Source: DATJJW01 sp035491935
Lineage (GTDB): Bacteria > Pseudomonadota > Alphaproteobacteria > ATCC43930 > CGMCC-115725
Length of the DNA stretch: 31,002 nucleotides
NCBI GenBank assembly: GCA_035491935.1
Contig: DATJJW010000201.1
Span: forward strand, 1-31,002
Direction of reading: 5' to 3'
Each line of letters opens with the position of its first letter. Within the stretch, counting starts at the first letter, position 1. Position numbers and translations under genes: made by a program. This document shows, in pieces, positions 7,638-14,968 of the stretch. Below the pieces are notes generated by a model. The model was not told the origin of the DNA. It made no database searches and saw nothing but the letters and a program-made list of their open reading frames with translations.

Positions 7638-8333
7638 TCAGGCCATGGAGAGATTAGGCAGCAACTGCCGCCACAGCCGGAACGGCGCGCCCTGTTCGGG
7701 TTCGGCGAAAATCGACAGCGTGAGCGGCACCGGCGTGCCGATGAGTGGCCCGAAGAGCCGGTGCGCGCCGGCCATCATCGTGTGATGCCGGTTCATGTCC
7801 TCGGTCTTGTCGCCCAAGGTCATGTGATAGCTGAACTGGTCGAGCACATAGGGATAGCCCCATGTCTCCAGCATCAGGGCCTGTCCGTCGGTCAGCCCGT
7901 TGGATCTGCGCCGGGCTAGCTCTGCCGCGTCGGGCGGGGCGCGGAAGCGGTCGAGCTCGATGACGCAACGTTCGGCCAGCTGGTTCAGCGCCGGCACCTC
8001 CATGAACGGCATGAGCGCCGGGAAGCCCAGATCGTCGCGGATGGTCAGCGAAACCGGAAGCGGCGAGACGGCAAGCGCGGCGGTGGCGGCCAGAAGATCG
8101 CGTGCCTCGCGGCCGGGCGCCAGACGGAACGGCGCCTTCAGCGTGCCGTGGAAGCCGTAGCGTGCAGCCTGCGCTACCAGATCGCCATGGATCGGCTTTT
8201 CCGGCGGCGCCACGCCGCGCACGTCGCGGCCGAACCAGCGGGTCGCTGCAGCCCAGAGCGGGTGGCCGGGCAGGGGCACGGCATAGATCGCATAGCGATA
8301 GGCGTTGTCCATGTTCATAATGTTCACGTTCAT
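7638..8333 (-). CDS. DUF1045 phosphonate-metabolism protein, 2H phosphoesterase family
   Basis: A 231-residue protein recognisable as the DUF1045 family found in C-P lyase operons. It carries the two H-x-T-L motifs that define 2H phosphoesterases: HGTLKAPF starting at His62 and HMTLGDK starting at His170. Proteins with this fold (2',5'-RNA ligase-like, cyclic phosphodiesterases) open cyclic phosphates or phosphodiesters. In the C-P lyase pathway the product is a cyclic ribose phosphate opened by PhnP in E. coli; no phnP is here, so this protein is the leading candidate for that step (inference). I used ATG 8333, two bases after the phnM stop, which suggests coupled translation; in-frame ATGs at 8318 and 8312 are also possible, the last best matching where the family begins (RYAIY). 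It is the last gene of the phnG-M operon. Confidence 0.85.
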   Translation of the reverse strand: MNVNIMNMDNAYRYAIYAVPLPGHPLWAAATRWFGRDVRGVAPPEKPIHGDLVAQAARYGFHGTLKAPFRLAPGREARDLLAATAALAVSPLPVSLTIRDDLGFPALMPFMEVPALNQLAERCVIELDRFRAPPDAAELARRRSNGLTDGQALMLETWGYPYVLDQFSYHMTLGDKTEDMNRHHTMMAGAHRLFGPLIGTPVPLTLSIFAEPEQGAPFRLWRQLLPNLSMA

Positions 8334-8339
8334 GTTCAC
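8313..8339. repeat. Short hexamer repeat across the phnM stop and DUF1045 start
   Basis: GTTCAC/GTTCAT hexamers stand at 8313-8318, 8322-8327, 8328-8333 and 8334-8339, the first separated from the others by three bases. The array covers the phnM stop codon and three possible in-frame ATG starts of the DUF1045 gene, giving Asn-rich N-terminal residues. It may be a chance low-complexity stretch or a slippage-prone junction. Confidence 0.6.
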
Positions 8340-9508
8340 GCCACCCGCTCGCCCTTGCACCAGACCTGGCGGACCACTGGGCATATCTCTGGAGGGCGGC
8401 CCTCTATCGGGCGGCTTTCGGCGGGCCGGACCCGGACAAGGTCGGCGCGCAGGCCGCTGGCGATCCGGCCGCGATCGATGAGCCCGACCATATCGGCGAT
8501 ATTGGCCGAGACCATCGCCACCGTGTCGTTGAGCGCGAGACCCAGCCGGCCGGCCAGGATATAGGCCGCCATCAGCAAGGCTGCCGGCACGTAGTCCGAG
8601 GACAGCCCATCCAGTACGCCCGCGCCGGCGCAATCGATGGCCGAGACGTTGCCGGAATGCGAACCGCCGCGGACGACATTGGGGGCGCCCATCACCGTCT
8701 TCATGCCGCGCTGTCGTGCGTGTGCGGCGACATCCAGGCTCAAGGGGAATTCCGAGATCGCGATACCGGACGCCACCGCCTCCTCGATGTGGTCGGCATT
8801 GGCGTCGTCATGGCTTGCCATGGGAATGCCGCGCGCCTGGCAGGTCTCGACGACGGCGCGGCGCGAGGGCTCAGCGTGCTCGCTTTGTTGCTGGCGCAGT
8901 ACCGCCAGGCGCCTTTCCAGTTCTTCGGACGACCAATTCTCGCCGCGATGGTACTCGACATATTTCGCGACGTCCCACCACTGGCGCTGGCCGGGGGTGT
9001 GGTCCATGAGCGAAACCAGCTTGACCAGCGGATGGTCGGCGTAGGGTTCGAACATGCTGAGCATGGCGGGGTCGGAAACCTCGCAGCGCAGATGGATGAA
9101 ATGCTCCGCGCGCGTCAGATGCTGCGCCTTCGCCGCGGCCAGCCCCAGCATGGCCTGATCGAGGATTTCGCGCCGTTCCTTTTTATCGTCGTAGATGCCG
9201 AGCGAAATCGCGTCGAAGACCGTCGTGACGCCGGCGCCGGCCATCTGCAGGTCATGGCCCAGCACGGCACCCAGCGCGGAGGGCCAGAACACGCCCGGCC
9301 GCGGCACGAAATGCTTCTCCATGTTGTCCGTATGGATCTCGATCAATCCCGGCAGCAAGTGGTCGCCGTCGAGATCGATGGCCGCCGGATGCTGGCTGCG
9401 TTCGTCATCGATGGCGACGATCAGCCCATCATGCAGAACCACCGTACCGCCTTCGATGACACGATCGCGACAGATGATGCGGCCATTGGTCAGGATAGTC
9501 TCGGCCAT
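8336..9508 (-). CDS. phnM: PhnM, alpha-D-ribose 1-methylphosphonate 5-triphosphate diphosphatase
   Basis: A 390-residue amidohydrolase-fold enzyme that removes pyrophosphate from the ribosyl phosphonate triphosphate made by PhnGHIL, giving the substrate of PhnJ. Family landmarks are LLPGLIEIHTDNMEKHFVPR (about residues 51-70) with the metal-site HTD, GAGVTTVFDAISLG, MASHDDA, and MGAPNVVRGGSHSGN. ATG 9508 is seven bases after the phnL stop and matches the family N-terminus (MAETILTNGRIICRD); the frame continues upstream through phnL but without homology. It is the canonical copy by gene context; a diverged paralogue lies at 3673-4836. Confidence 0.94.
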   Translation of the reverse strand: MAETILTNGRIICRDRVIEGGTVVLHDGLIVAIDDERSQHPAAIDLDGDHLLPGLIEIHTDNMEKHFVPRPGVFWPSALGAVLGHDLQMAGAGVTTVFDAISLGIYDDKKERREILDQAMLGLAAAKAQHLTRAEHFIHLRCEVSDPAMLSMFEPYADHPLVKLVSLMDHTPGQRQWWDVAKYVEYHRGENWSSEELERRLAVLRQQQSEHAEPSRRAVVETCQARGIPMASHDDANADHIEEAVASGIAISEFPLSLDVAAHARQRGMKTVMGAPNVVRGGSHSGNVSAIDCAGAGVLDGLSSDYVPAALLMAAYILAGRLGLALNDTVAMVSANIADMVGLIDRGRIASGLRADLVRVRPAESRPIEGRPPEICPVVRQVWCKGERVA

Positions 9509-9515
9509 GGAACCC

Positions 9516-10223
9516 TCACGCTGCCCGCTTTGCGGATTGGATATCGAAGATTGAGGTGGAGACGCGTTCGCGGATTTCGGCGTCGTGGAAGATGCCGACG
9601 ATCGCGGCCCCCCGTTCGCGCGCCTCCAGGATGAGATCGCCGACCGTCGCCCGGTTCTCGGCATCGAGCGAGGCGGTCGGTTCGTCGAGCAGCAGGGCCG
9701 GGTAATCGACCGAGAAGCCGCGCGCGATGTTCACGCGCTGCTGTTCGCCGCCCGAGAATGTCGCCGGCGGCAGGCGCCAGAGCCGTTCGGCGATGCGCAG
9801 CCGGGTGAGCAATGCTGCCGCCTTGTCGCGCGCAGCATTGGGATCGGTCCCCAGATCGATCGCCGGCTGCGCCACCACGTCGAGCGCCGGCACGCGCGGA
9901 ATGACTCGGAGGAACTGGCTGACATATCCCAGGCTCAGCCGGCGTACCGCCAGCACCTCGCGCGGGCTGGCCGAGGCCATGTCGACGAGATTTTGCCCAT
10001 GGCGCACCAGCACCTGGCCGCGATCCGGCTTGTAATTGGCGTAAAGCGCGCGCAGCAGGGTCGATTTGCCGGAACCGGATGGACCATGCAGCGCCACGCA
10101 CTCGCCGGCACGAACATGAAGCGACAACCCGTTGAACACCGCGATGGTGAGTCCGTCGCGCGCGTGGATGGTGAAGCTTTTGGCGAGGTCGACTACCTCG
10201 ATGACAGGATCGGCCATCATCAT
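9516..10223 (-). CDS. phnL: PhnL, C-P lyase system ATP-binding protein
   Basis: A 235-residue ABC-type ATPase of the C-P lyase system. PhnL acts with PhnG, PhnH and PhnI in attaching the phosphonate to the ribose C1 with loss of adenine. Visible motifs are Walker A GPSGSGKSTLLR, the Q-loop in GYVSQFLRVIP, signature FSGGEQQRVNIARGF, Walker B ALLLDEPTASLD, and the switch His in IVGIFHDAEIRERV. The ATG overlaps the phnK stop (ATGA); three consecutive ATG codons open the gene, so the exact first residue is uncertain by two. It has no membrane partner, in line with a soluble role. Confidence 0.94.
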   Translation of the reverse strand: MMMADPVIEVVDLAKSFTIHARDGLTIAVFNGLSLHVRAGECVALHGPSGSGKSTLLRALYANYKPDRGQVLVRHGQNLVDMASASPREVLAVRRLSLGYVSQFLRVIPRVPALDVVAQPAIDLGTDPNAARDKAAALLTRLRIAERLWRLPPATFSGGEQQRVNIARGFSVDYPALLLDEPTASLDAENRATVGDLILEARERGAAIVGIFHDAEIRERVSTSIFDIQSAKRAA

Positions 10224-11029
10224 ACCTGCAACACGGAGGAGACGAGGAGCTGGCTGTAGGGATGGTGCGGGTCGTCCAACACCTGATCGGTGAGGCCGCT
10301 CTCGACCACCTCGCCCGACTTCATCACCATCAGCCGGTGTGCCAGCAGCCGGGCGACGGCAAGGTCATGGGTCACCAGCACGACCGACAGCCCAAGCTCC
10401 GAGACCAGTCCACGCAGCAGGTCGAGCAGCTTCGCCTGCACGCTGACGTCCAGCCCGCCGGTCGGCTCGTCCATGAAGACCAGACGCGGCTTGTTGACCA
10501 GATTGCGCGCGATCTGCAGGCGCTGCTGCATGCCGCCGGAGAAGCTCTGTGGCAGATGGTCGATGCGGTTGGCCGGGATCTCGACGCGGGCGAGCCAGTC
10601 GAGGGCCGCGGCACGGATCTCGCCGTAATGCCGCGCGCCTATCGCCATCAGCCGCTCGCCGATATTGGCGCCGGCCGAGACGCCCATGCGCAAGCCGTCG
10701 CGCGGCGTCTGGTGCACGATGCCCCAATCGCTGCGCATCAGCACCCGAAGCTCGGATTCCGAGAGCCCGGCAAGATCGGTCAGGCCATGGCCGGCCATGT
10801 CGTAATGGATCGAGCCGGAGCCGGGCGGGAGGCGGCCGGACAGACAGGAGAGCAGGGTCGTCTTGCCCGAGCCCGATTCACCAACGATACCCAGCACCTC
10901 GCCCGGATAAAGGTCGAAGCTGACATCGCGGCAGCCCAGTTGCCGGCCGTAATGATACGAGAGGCCGCGCACCGAGAGGAGCGGGGTATCCTCAAGAGCC
11001 CCATCCGCGAATGCAACGGCCGGCATCAT
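10220..11029 (-). CDS. phnK: PhnK, C-P lyase system ATP-binding protein
   Basis: A 269-residue ABC-type ATPase similar to oligopeptide-transport ATPases, which in E. coli docks on the PhnGHIJ core complex. Motifs are Walker A GESGSGKTTL, the Q-loop in GIVHQTPRDGL, signature FSGGMQQRLQIARNL, Walker B LVFMDEPTGGLD, and the switch His in LVTHDLAVARL. I chose ATG 11029, whose last bases overlap the phnJ stop; a second ATG follows at 11026, and a TTG seven codons upstream is unlikely. GGAG eight bases upstream can serve as the ribosome site. Order and overlaps with phnJ and phnL match C-P lyase operons elsewhere. Confidence 0.93.
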   Translation of the reverse strand: MMPAVAFADGALEDTPLLSVRGLSYHYGRQLGCRDVSFDLYPGEVLGIVGESGSGKTTLLSCLSGRLPPGSGSIHYDMAGHGLTDLAGLSESELRVLMRSDWGIVHQTPRDGLRMGVSAGANIGERLMAIGARHYGEIRAAALDWLARVEIPANRIDHLPQSFSGGMQQRLQIARNLVNKPRLVFMDEPTGGLDVSVQAKLLDLLRGLVSELGLSVVLVTHDLAVARLLAHRLMVMKSGEVVESGLTDQVLDDPHHPYSQLLVSSVLQV

Positions 11030-11892
11030 TGCGCGATCTCCTTCGCCCAAGGTCCCTCATGACCGAAATCACGCCGCTCGCCACAGTGATCGGTGTCGGA
11101 GCAGACGAACATGCGGCTGCCGGCATCGTCGGTCACGACTTCGTCGAGATAGGAGGCGGTGGCGCCGCAGAGCGCGCAAGCCTCGTCCCAGCTTTGGATC
11201 TCGAAAGGGTGGTCGTCGAAATCCAGGCTCTCGACCCGGGTGTAGGGCGGCACGGCATAGATGCGCTTCTCGCGACCCGCGCCGAAGAGCTGCAAGGCTG
11301 GCATCATGTCCATCTTCGGATTGTCGAACTTCGGTATCGGCGACGGCGACATGATATAGCGGCCATTGACCCGGACCGGATAGTCGTAGGACGTCGCGAT
11401 CCGCCCCAAATGCGCGATATCCTCGTAAAGCTTCACATGCATGACGCCGTATTCGAGCAGCGCGTGCATCTTGCGCGTCTCGGTCTCCCGCGGCTCCATC
11501 CAGCGCAAGGGATCGGGGATTGGCACTTGATAGACCAGGATCTGCTTTTCGGTGAGCGTCGTCTCCGGGATGCGGTGGCGGGTCTGGATGACCGTGGCCT
11601 CCGCCGTCCGGGTCGTGGTCGCAACCCCCGCGGTACGCGCGAAGAAGCGGCGGATCGAGACGGCATTGGTCGTGTCGTCCGCGCCTTGGTCGATGACCTT
11701 CAACACGTCATCGGGGGCCAGCACCGCCGCCGTCACCTGGATGCCGCCGGTGCCCCAGCCATAGGGCAGGGGCATCTCGCGACCGGCGAACGGCACCTGA
11801 TAGCCGGGGATCGCCACGGCCTTCAGGATCGCGCGGCGGATCATCCGCTTGGTCTGTTCGTCCAGATAGGCGAAGTTGTAGCCCTCAGCCAT
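11026..11892 (-). CDS. phnJ: PhnJ, radical-SAM C-P lyase
   Basis: The 288-residue catalytic enzyme that breaks the carbon-phosphorus bond, converting ribosyl methylphosphonate 5-phosphate to the cyclic phosphate and methane (or other alkane) using S-adenosylmethionine and a 4Fe-4S cluster. The four cysteines C239, C242, C264 and C270 form the C-x2-C-x21-C-x5-C pattern of the E. coli enzyme. Gly30 in AIPGYQVPF corresponds to the glycine that becomes a glycyl radical there. The start MAEGYNFAYLDEQ at 11892 overlaps the phnI end by eight bases, and the upstream in-frame extension lacks homology. All key residues are present, so the enzyme should be active. Confidence 0.97.
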   Translation of the reverse strand: MAEGYNFAYLDEQTKRMIRRAILKAVAIPGYQVPFAGREMPLPYGWGTGGIQVTAAVLAPDDVLKVIDQGADDTTNAVSIRRFFARTAGVATTTRTAEATVIQTRHRIPETTLTEKQILVYQVPIPDPLRWMEPRETETRKMHALLEYGVMHVKLYEDIAHLGRIATSYDYPVRVNGRYIMSPSPIPKFDNPKMDMMPALQLFGAGREKRIYAVPPYTRVESLDFDDHPFEIQSWDEACALCGATASYLDEVVTDDAGSRMFVCSDTDHCGERRDFGHEGPWAKEIAQ

Positions 11893-13003
11893 CGTCACGC
11901 TCCTTTGCCGCCTCCAGCCTTTCGGCATGTGCCTTGCGCAATGCCCTGACCGTGACGAGCTCGCCCTGGAAATCGACGTAATGCGGCAGCTTCAGATGCT
12001 CGACGAAGCCAGAGGCCTCGACTGCGTTGGCGTGAGAGAGCACGAACTCCTCGTCCTGGGCAGGCGCCACCACCGCTTCGCCGAGTTCGCGCGCCCGCAG
12101 CGCCCGGTCGACCAGCGCCATCGACATCGCCTTGCGCTCGCAATGCCCGAATGTCAGGCCATAGCCGCGAGTGAATTGCGGCGGCTCGTTCTCCGAGCCC
12201 TTGAACTGGTTGACCATCTGGCATTCGGTGATGGTGACGTCACCGATCTCGATCGCGAAGCCCAGCTCCTCCGGTACGATCTCGACCGCGACCTCGCCCA
12301 TGCGGATCTCAGCCGCGAAGGGGTGGTTCTTGCCGTAGCCGCGCTGGGTCGAATAGCCCATGGAGAGCAGAAAGCCTTCATCGCCACGCGCCAGCACCTG
12401 GAGACGCAAGTCGCGGCCGGCCGGGAAGCTCAAGGGCGTACGGGTGATGTCGGCGACCGGCTGGTCGTCGCAAGCCACTTCCTTACCGATCAGCCCTTCG
12501 GCATTGAGGATGTCGGTGACACGCGGCATAACCGGGCTCGGTGCCGGCGCCGCGGCGTTCCCCTGCGCCTCCACGAGCTTCGTCGCAGCCTCGCCATTGG
12601 CCGCAATCGTGAAGTCGAGCAGGCGGTGCGTGTAGTCGAAGGTCGGCCCCAAAATCTGGCCGCCCGGCACGTCCTTGAATGTCGCCGAGATGCGCCGCCG
12701 GATAGTCATCCGGCCGGTGTCGATCGGCTCGCTCACTGCCAGGCGAGGCAATGTCGTGTGGTAGGCGTGCAGCAGGAACACTGCCTCGGTCATGTCGCCG
12801 CGCGCCTGCTTGATCGCGAGCGCCGCCAACTCCCGGTCGTAGAGCGAACCCTCGGTCATCACCCTGTCGACAGCGATGCCCAGCTGTTGCTCAATCTGGT
12901 CCAGGCTCAGCTCCGGTACCGCCGGGTCGCCGCGCCGGGCTTCGGCCAGCAGGCGATGGGCGTTGTCGATCGCCGTCTCGCCACCCTTGACTGCGACATA
13001 CAT
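11885..13003 (-). CDS. phnI: PhnI, C-P lyase core subunit
   Basis: A 372-residue protein with the PhnI N-terminus MYVAVKGGETAIDNAHRLL and the family blocks MTEGSLYDRELAALAIKQARGD, LPHYVDFQGEL near the end, and GYGLTFGHCERKAMSMALVDR. PhnI is the nucleosidase-like subunit that, with PhnG, PhnH and PhnL, displaces adenine from ATP (or guanine from GTP) to form ribosyl phosphonate triphosphate. It starts three bases after the phnH stop and overlaps phnJ by eight bases. Length is as expected for the family. Confidence 0.96.
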   Translation of the reverse strand: MYVAVKGGETAIDNAHRLLAEARRGDPAVPELSLDQIEQQLGIAVDRVMTEGSLYDRELAALAIKQARGDMTEAVFLLHAYHTTLPRLAVSEPIDTGRMTIRRRISATFKDVPGGQILGPTFDYTHRLLDFTIAANGEAATKLVEAQGNAAAPAPSPVMPRVTDILNAEGLIGKEVACDDQPVADITRTPLSFPAGRDLRLQVLARGDEGFLLSMGYSTQRGYGKNHPFAAEIRMGEVAVEIVPEELGFAIEIGDVTITECQMVNQFKGSENEPPQFTRGYGLTFGHCERKAMSMALVDRALRARELGEAVVAPAQDEEFVLSHANAVEASGFVEHLKLPHYVDFQGELVTVRALRKAHAERLEAAKERDDG

Positions 13004-13006
13004 CGC

Positions 13007-13618
13007 TCAAGCCCTCCGGACCGTGGTGGTGCGGGGCAGGCAGATGAGGCGCTCCGGTGCCGCCAGCACCAGGTCCAAGCCTTGCGGAAATGTTGCCCCG
13101 TTGCGGGCGAAGCCGTCGAGCAGGGCCGCCGACAGGGCCGGTACGGAGATGTCCGTCTCGTCCTGGATGCCGGGACCGGTAAGCTGCAGCTCCGATCCAC
13201 GGCCGAGCCAGGGCACCGGCACGATGACCATGGCCGATTTTTCCGGATTCTCGGCCGTGCCGATCCCCAGCCCGGACAGATCGTCCTCGGGCGTGACCAC
13301 CGCGAAGGCCGCGTGGCCACGCGTCTCGACAAGCGGGCAGCCGCAATGGAAGGCAAGGTATTGCCGCACCGAAGCCGTGGCATATTCCGGCGCCAGCCAG
13401 ACCGGCGTATCGAGATCGGCCATGGCCAGCAGCACGGCGGCGACCGTGGCATTCAACGGCTCCGGTGCCGCCAAGGCCATTGGCAGCGGCACGACCCGGC
13501 CCGGATAGCTTATCGCCTCCAGCATGGCGCGGAACACGCCTCGCGCGTCGGCGCCGGGATCGCTGAAGCCCGGCAGCAAATCGGCGGCCGGCATTAGTTC
13601 GGTGGTCATGTCACTCAT
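13007..13618 (-). CDS. phnH: PhnH, C-P lyase core subunit
   Basis: A 203-residue PhnH protein, one of the GHIL proteins needed to form ribosyl phosphonate triphosphate; in E. coli PhnH sits on the PhnG2I2J2 core. Landmarks are LLPGFSDPGADARGVFRAMLEAISYPG near the N-terminus and WLGRGSELQLTGPGIQDE, a typical PhnH block. ATG 13618 overlaps the phnG stop (ATGA). The open frame extends upstream, but that part is phnG in another frame. An alternative start three residues in (MTTEL) is possible. The downstream phnI starts after three bases. Confidence 0.94.
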   Translation of the reverse strand: MSDMTTELMPAADLLPGFSDPGADARGVFRAMLEAISYPGRVVPLPMALAAPEPLNATVAAVLLAMADLDTPVWLAPEYATASVRQYLAFHCGCPLVETRGHAAFAVVTPEDDLSGLGIGTAENPEKSAMVIVPVPWLGRGSELQLTGPGIQDETDISVPALSAALLDGFARNGATFPQGLDLVLAAPERLICLPRTTTVRRA

Positions 13619-14067
13619 GCGGAATCTCCGCGTACCATGGTGAAGAAATCGACCTTCGAGGTCGCAACATCGGCCTCGACTCTGGCCTTGGCTTCGCGCT
13701 GGGCCCGCTCGGCGGGGGCAATCAGCGCGGTTTCGAGACGGTCGTGGAAATCCGGCGCCTGCATCAGCGCGTCGCAAAACGCTGCCAGCTCGGCCCGATG
13801 CCTGTCGCGGCCGGTGACATAGCCATGGCCAACGATGCCGCCCTCGGCAAGGCGCAGCGAGCAGCGGGTGAGCGTCATCTCGCCCAGATTGAAACGCTGG
13901 CCGTCGCCACCGGCGCGGCCGCGCACCATGGCCAGTCCGATCTCCGGCCCGCGCAGCAGGTCGTAGCGCGGCCGGTTATTCAGCCTGTCCAGCGCCGCCT
14001 CCAGCTCTGCGCCGGGAATCCGGGCCAGGATGCCCATCCATCGCCGGCGTGCTGTTTGATCACCCAT
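13615..14067 (-). CDS. phnG: PhnG, C-P lyase core subunit
   Basis: A 150-residue PhnG protein, a core subunit that pairs with PhnI, PhnJ and PhnH. Family sequence includes RRRWMGILARIPGAELEAAL, PEIGLAMVRGRAGGDGQRFNLGEMT with the typical FNLGEMT block, GYVTGRDRHRAELAAFCDAL, and the C-terminal DFFTMVRG. ATG 14067 is preferred to a TTG two codons earlier: it has GAGG about eight bases upstream. It is the first gene of the phnGHIJKLM-DUF1045 operon and diverges from phnF, with 134 bases between the starts. Confidence 0.94.
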   Translation of the reverse strand: MGDQTARRRWMGILARIPGAELEAALDRLNNRPRYDLLRGPEIGLAMVRGRAGGDGQRFNLGEMTLTRCSLRLAEGGIVGHGYVTGRDRHRAELAAFCDALMQAPDFHDRLETALIAPAERAQREAKARVEADVATSKVDFFTMVRGDSA

Positions 14068-14094
14068 CTCCAAGACCTCGACAAAAGCAAAATT

Positions 14095-14104
14095 TGTCTA
14101 GACA
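14095..14104. promoter_or_regulatory. Candidate PhnF (HutC-type) operator in the phnG-phnF control region
   Basis: TGTCTAGACA is a perfect 10-base palindrome, inside TTTGTCTAGACATC. It fits the GTCTAGAC-type operators used by HutC-subfamily GntR regulators, the subfamily of PhnF. It lies 27 bases upstream of the phnG start and just downstream of a possible promoter, TTGCAT - 17 bases - TATAAC on the minus strand (14143-14148 and 14120-14125), where a bound repressor would block transcription. Confidence 0.65.
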
Positions 14105-14158
14105 TCTAAACCTTGTGTGGTTATAGAGTGGGGCTATTCATCATGCAAGTGCCTGTTG

Positions 14159-14176
14159 GTGAACCTTCAGTGACAG
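14159..14176 (-). promoter_or_regulatory. Possible Pho box upstream of phnG
   Basis: On the minus strand CTGTCAC, four bases (TGAA) and GGTTCAC give the 11-base period of a PhoB-binding Pho box. The first half matches the CTGTCA consensus fully and the second only in part. It lies some 90 bases upstream of the phnG start and between phnG and phnF. Its distance to the best -10 is longer than usual, so this is tentative. Confidence 0.3.
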
Positions 14177-14201
14177 GCGAGCCTCGATTTGGGAAAGACC
14201 A

Positions 14202-14942
14202 ATGGCGGCCGGCGAACAGGGCACTCTCAACCGCGGTACGGGCGTCGCGCTGTGGCGGCAGATCCAGCAGCATCTGGAAGCGCAGATCGATAGTGGCCGG
14301 TTCAAGCCGGGTGACCGGTTGCCGACCGAGTTCGAGCTGGCTGAAACTCTGTCGGTCAATCGCCACACGGTGCGCCGGGCGCTCTCGGAGATGGAAGAGA
14401 AGGGGCTGCTTCGGGTCGAACAGGGCCGTGGCACCTTCGTGCATGAGGCGGTGATCGCCTACAATCTCGGCAAGAGGACGCGGTTTTCCGCCAACCTTGC
14501 CAGCATCGGCCGCACCGCCGGCCATAAGCTCCTGACTTGGCGCCAGGAAGAGGCCGATCCCAACGTCGCCAAGTTGCTGTGCTTGCGCAAGGGCGCGCCG
14601 GTCATTGTCGTCGAGACGCTGAACAGTGCCGACGGCCGCCCGGTCAGTTATGCCGAGCATTACCTGGCCAAGGCGCTTTTCCCGGATATCGTCACCCATC
14701 TCCAGGAGAGCCAGTCCCTGACCAAGGCGTTCGCCGCCCAGGGTATTGCCGATTACGAGCGGAAATGGACGCGCGTCACAGCCCGCATGCCCCAAGGCAA
14801 CGAGGCCGAACTCTTGATGCAGCCGCGCAGCCGGCCGGTCCTGGTCACCGAGTCGATCGATGCGGACACCACTGGCATGCCGATCAGTTACGGCATCAGC
14901 CGCTTCGCCAGCGACTGGGTGCAGCTCGTCATCGAGAATTGA
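14202..14942 (+). CDS. phnF: PhnF, GntR/HutC-family phosphonate regulator
   Basis: A 246-residue regulator. The N-terminal winged helix-turn-helix (about residues 12-80) shows WRQIQQHLEAQIDSGRFKPG, then LPTEFELAETLSVNRHTVRR and GLLRVEQGRGTFV, the GntR pattern. The C-terminal ligand-binding UTRA domain (about 95-240) carries RPVSYAEHYLAKALFPDI and PISYGISRFASDWVQLVIEN. PhnF proteins repress phosphonate genes until a ligand or phosphate starvation relieves them. It diverges from phnG, and a HutC-type palindrome lies between the two genes, so it probably controls the phnG operon and itself. GGGAAAG a few bases upstream of ATG 14202 is a plausible ribosome site. Confidence 0.92.
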   Translation: MAAGEQGTLNRGTGVALWRQIQQHLEAQIDSGRFKPGDRLPTEFELAETLSVNRHTVRRALSEMEEKGLLRVEQGRGTFVHEAVIAYNLGKRTRFSANLASIGRTAGHKLLTWRQEEADPNVAKLLCLRKGAPVIVVETLNSADGRPVSYAEHYLAKALFPDIVTHLQESQSLTKAFAAQGIADYERKWTRVTARMPQGNEAELLMQPRSRPVLVTESIDADTTGMPISYGISRFASDWVQLVIEN

Positions 14943-14968
14943 TGCCGGGTTTGGCGGGAGCGGCGCTC

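Noticed and set aside
8336..9508. Idea that the two phnM genes are a recent tandem duplication
   Set aside because: They share family blocks but differ widely elsewhere, including the metal-site motif and length, and sit in separate operons.
11927..13597. Plus-strand open frame of 556 codons opposite phnI and phnH
   Set aside because: The opposite strand encodes unmistakable PhnI and PhnH; the frame is a composition shadow.
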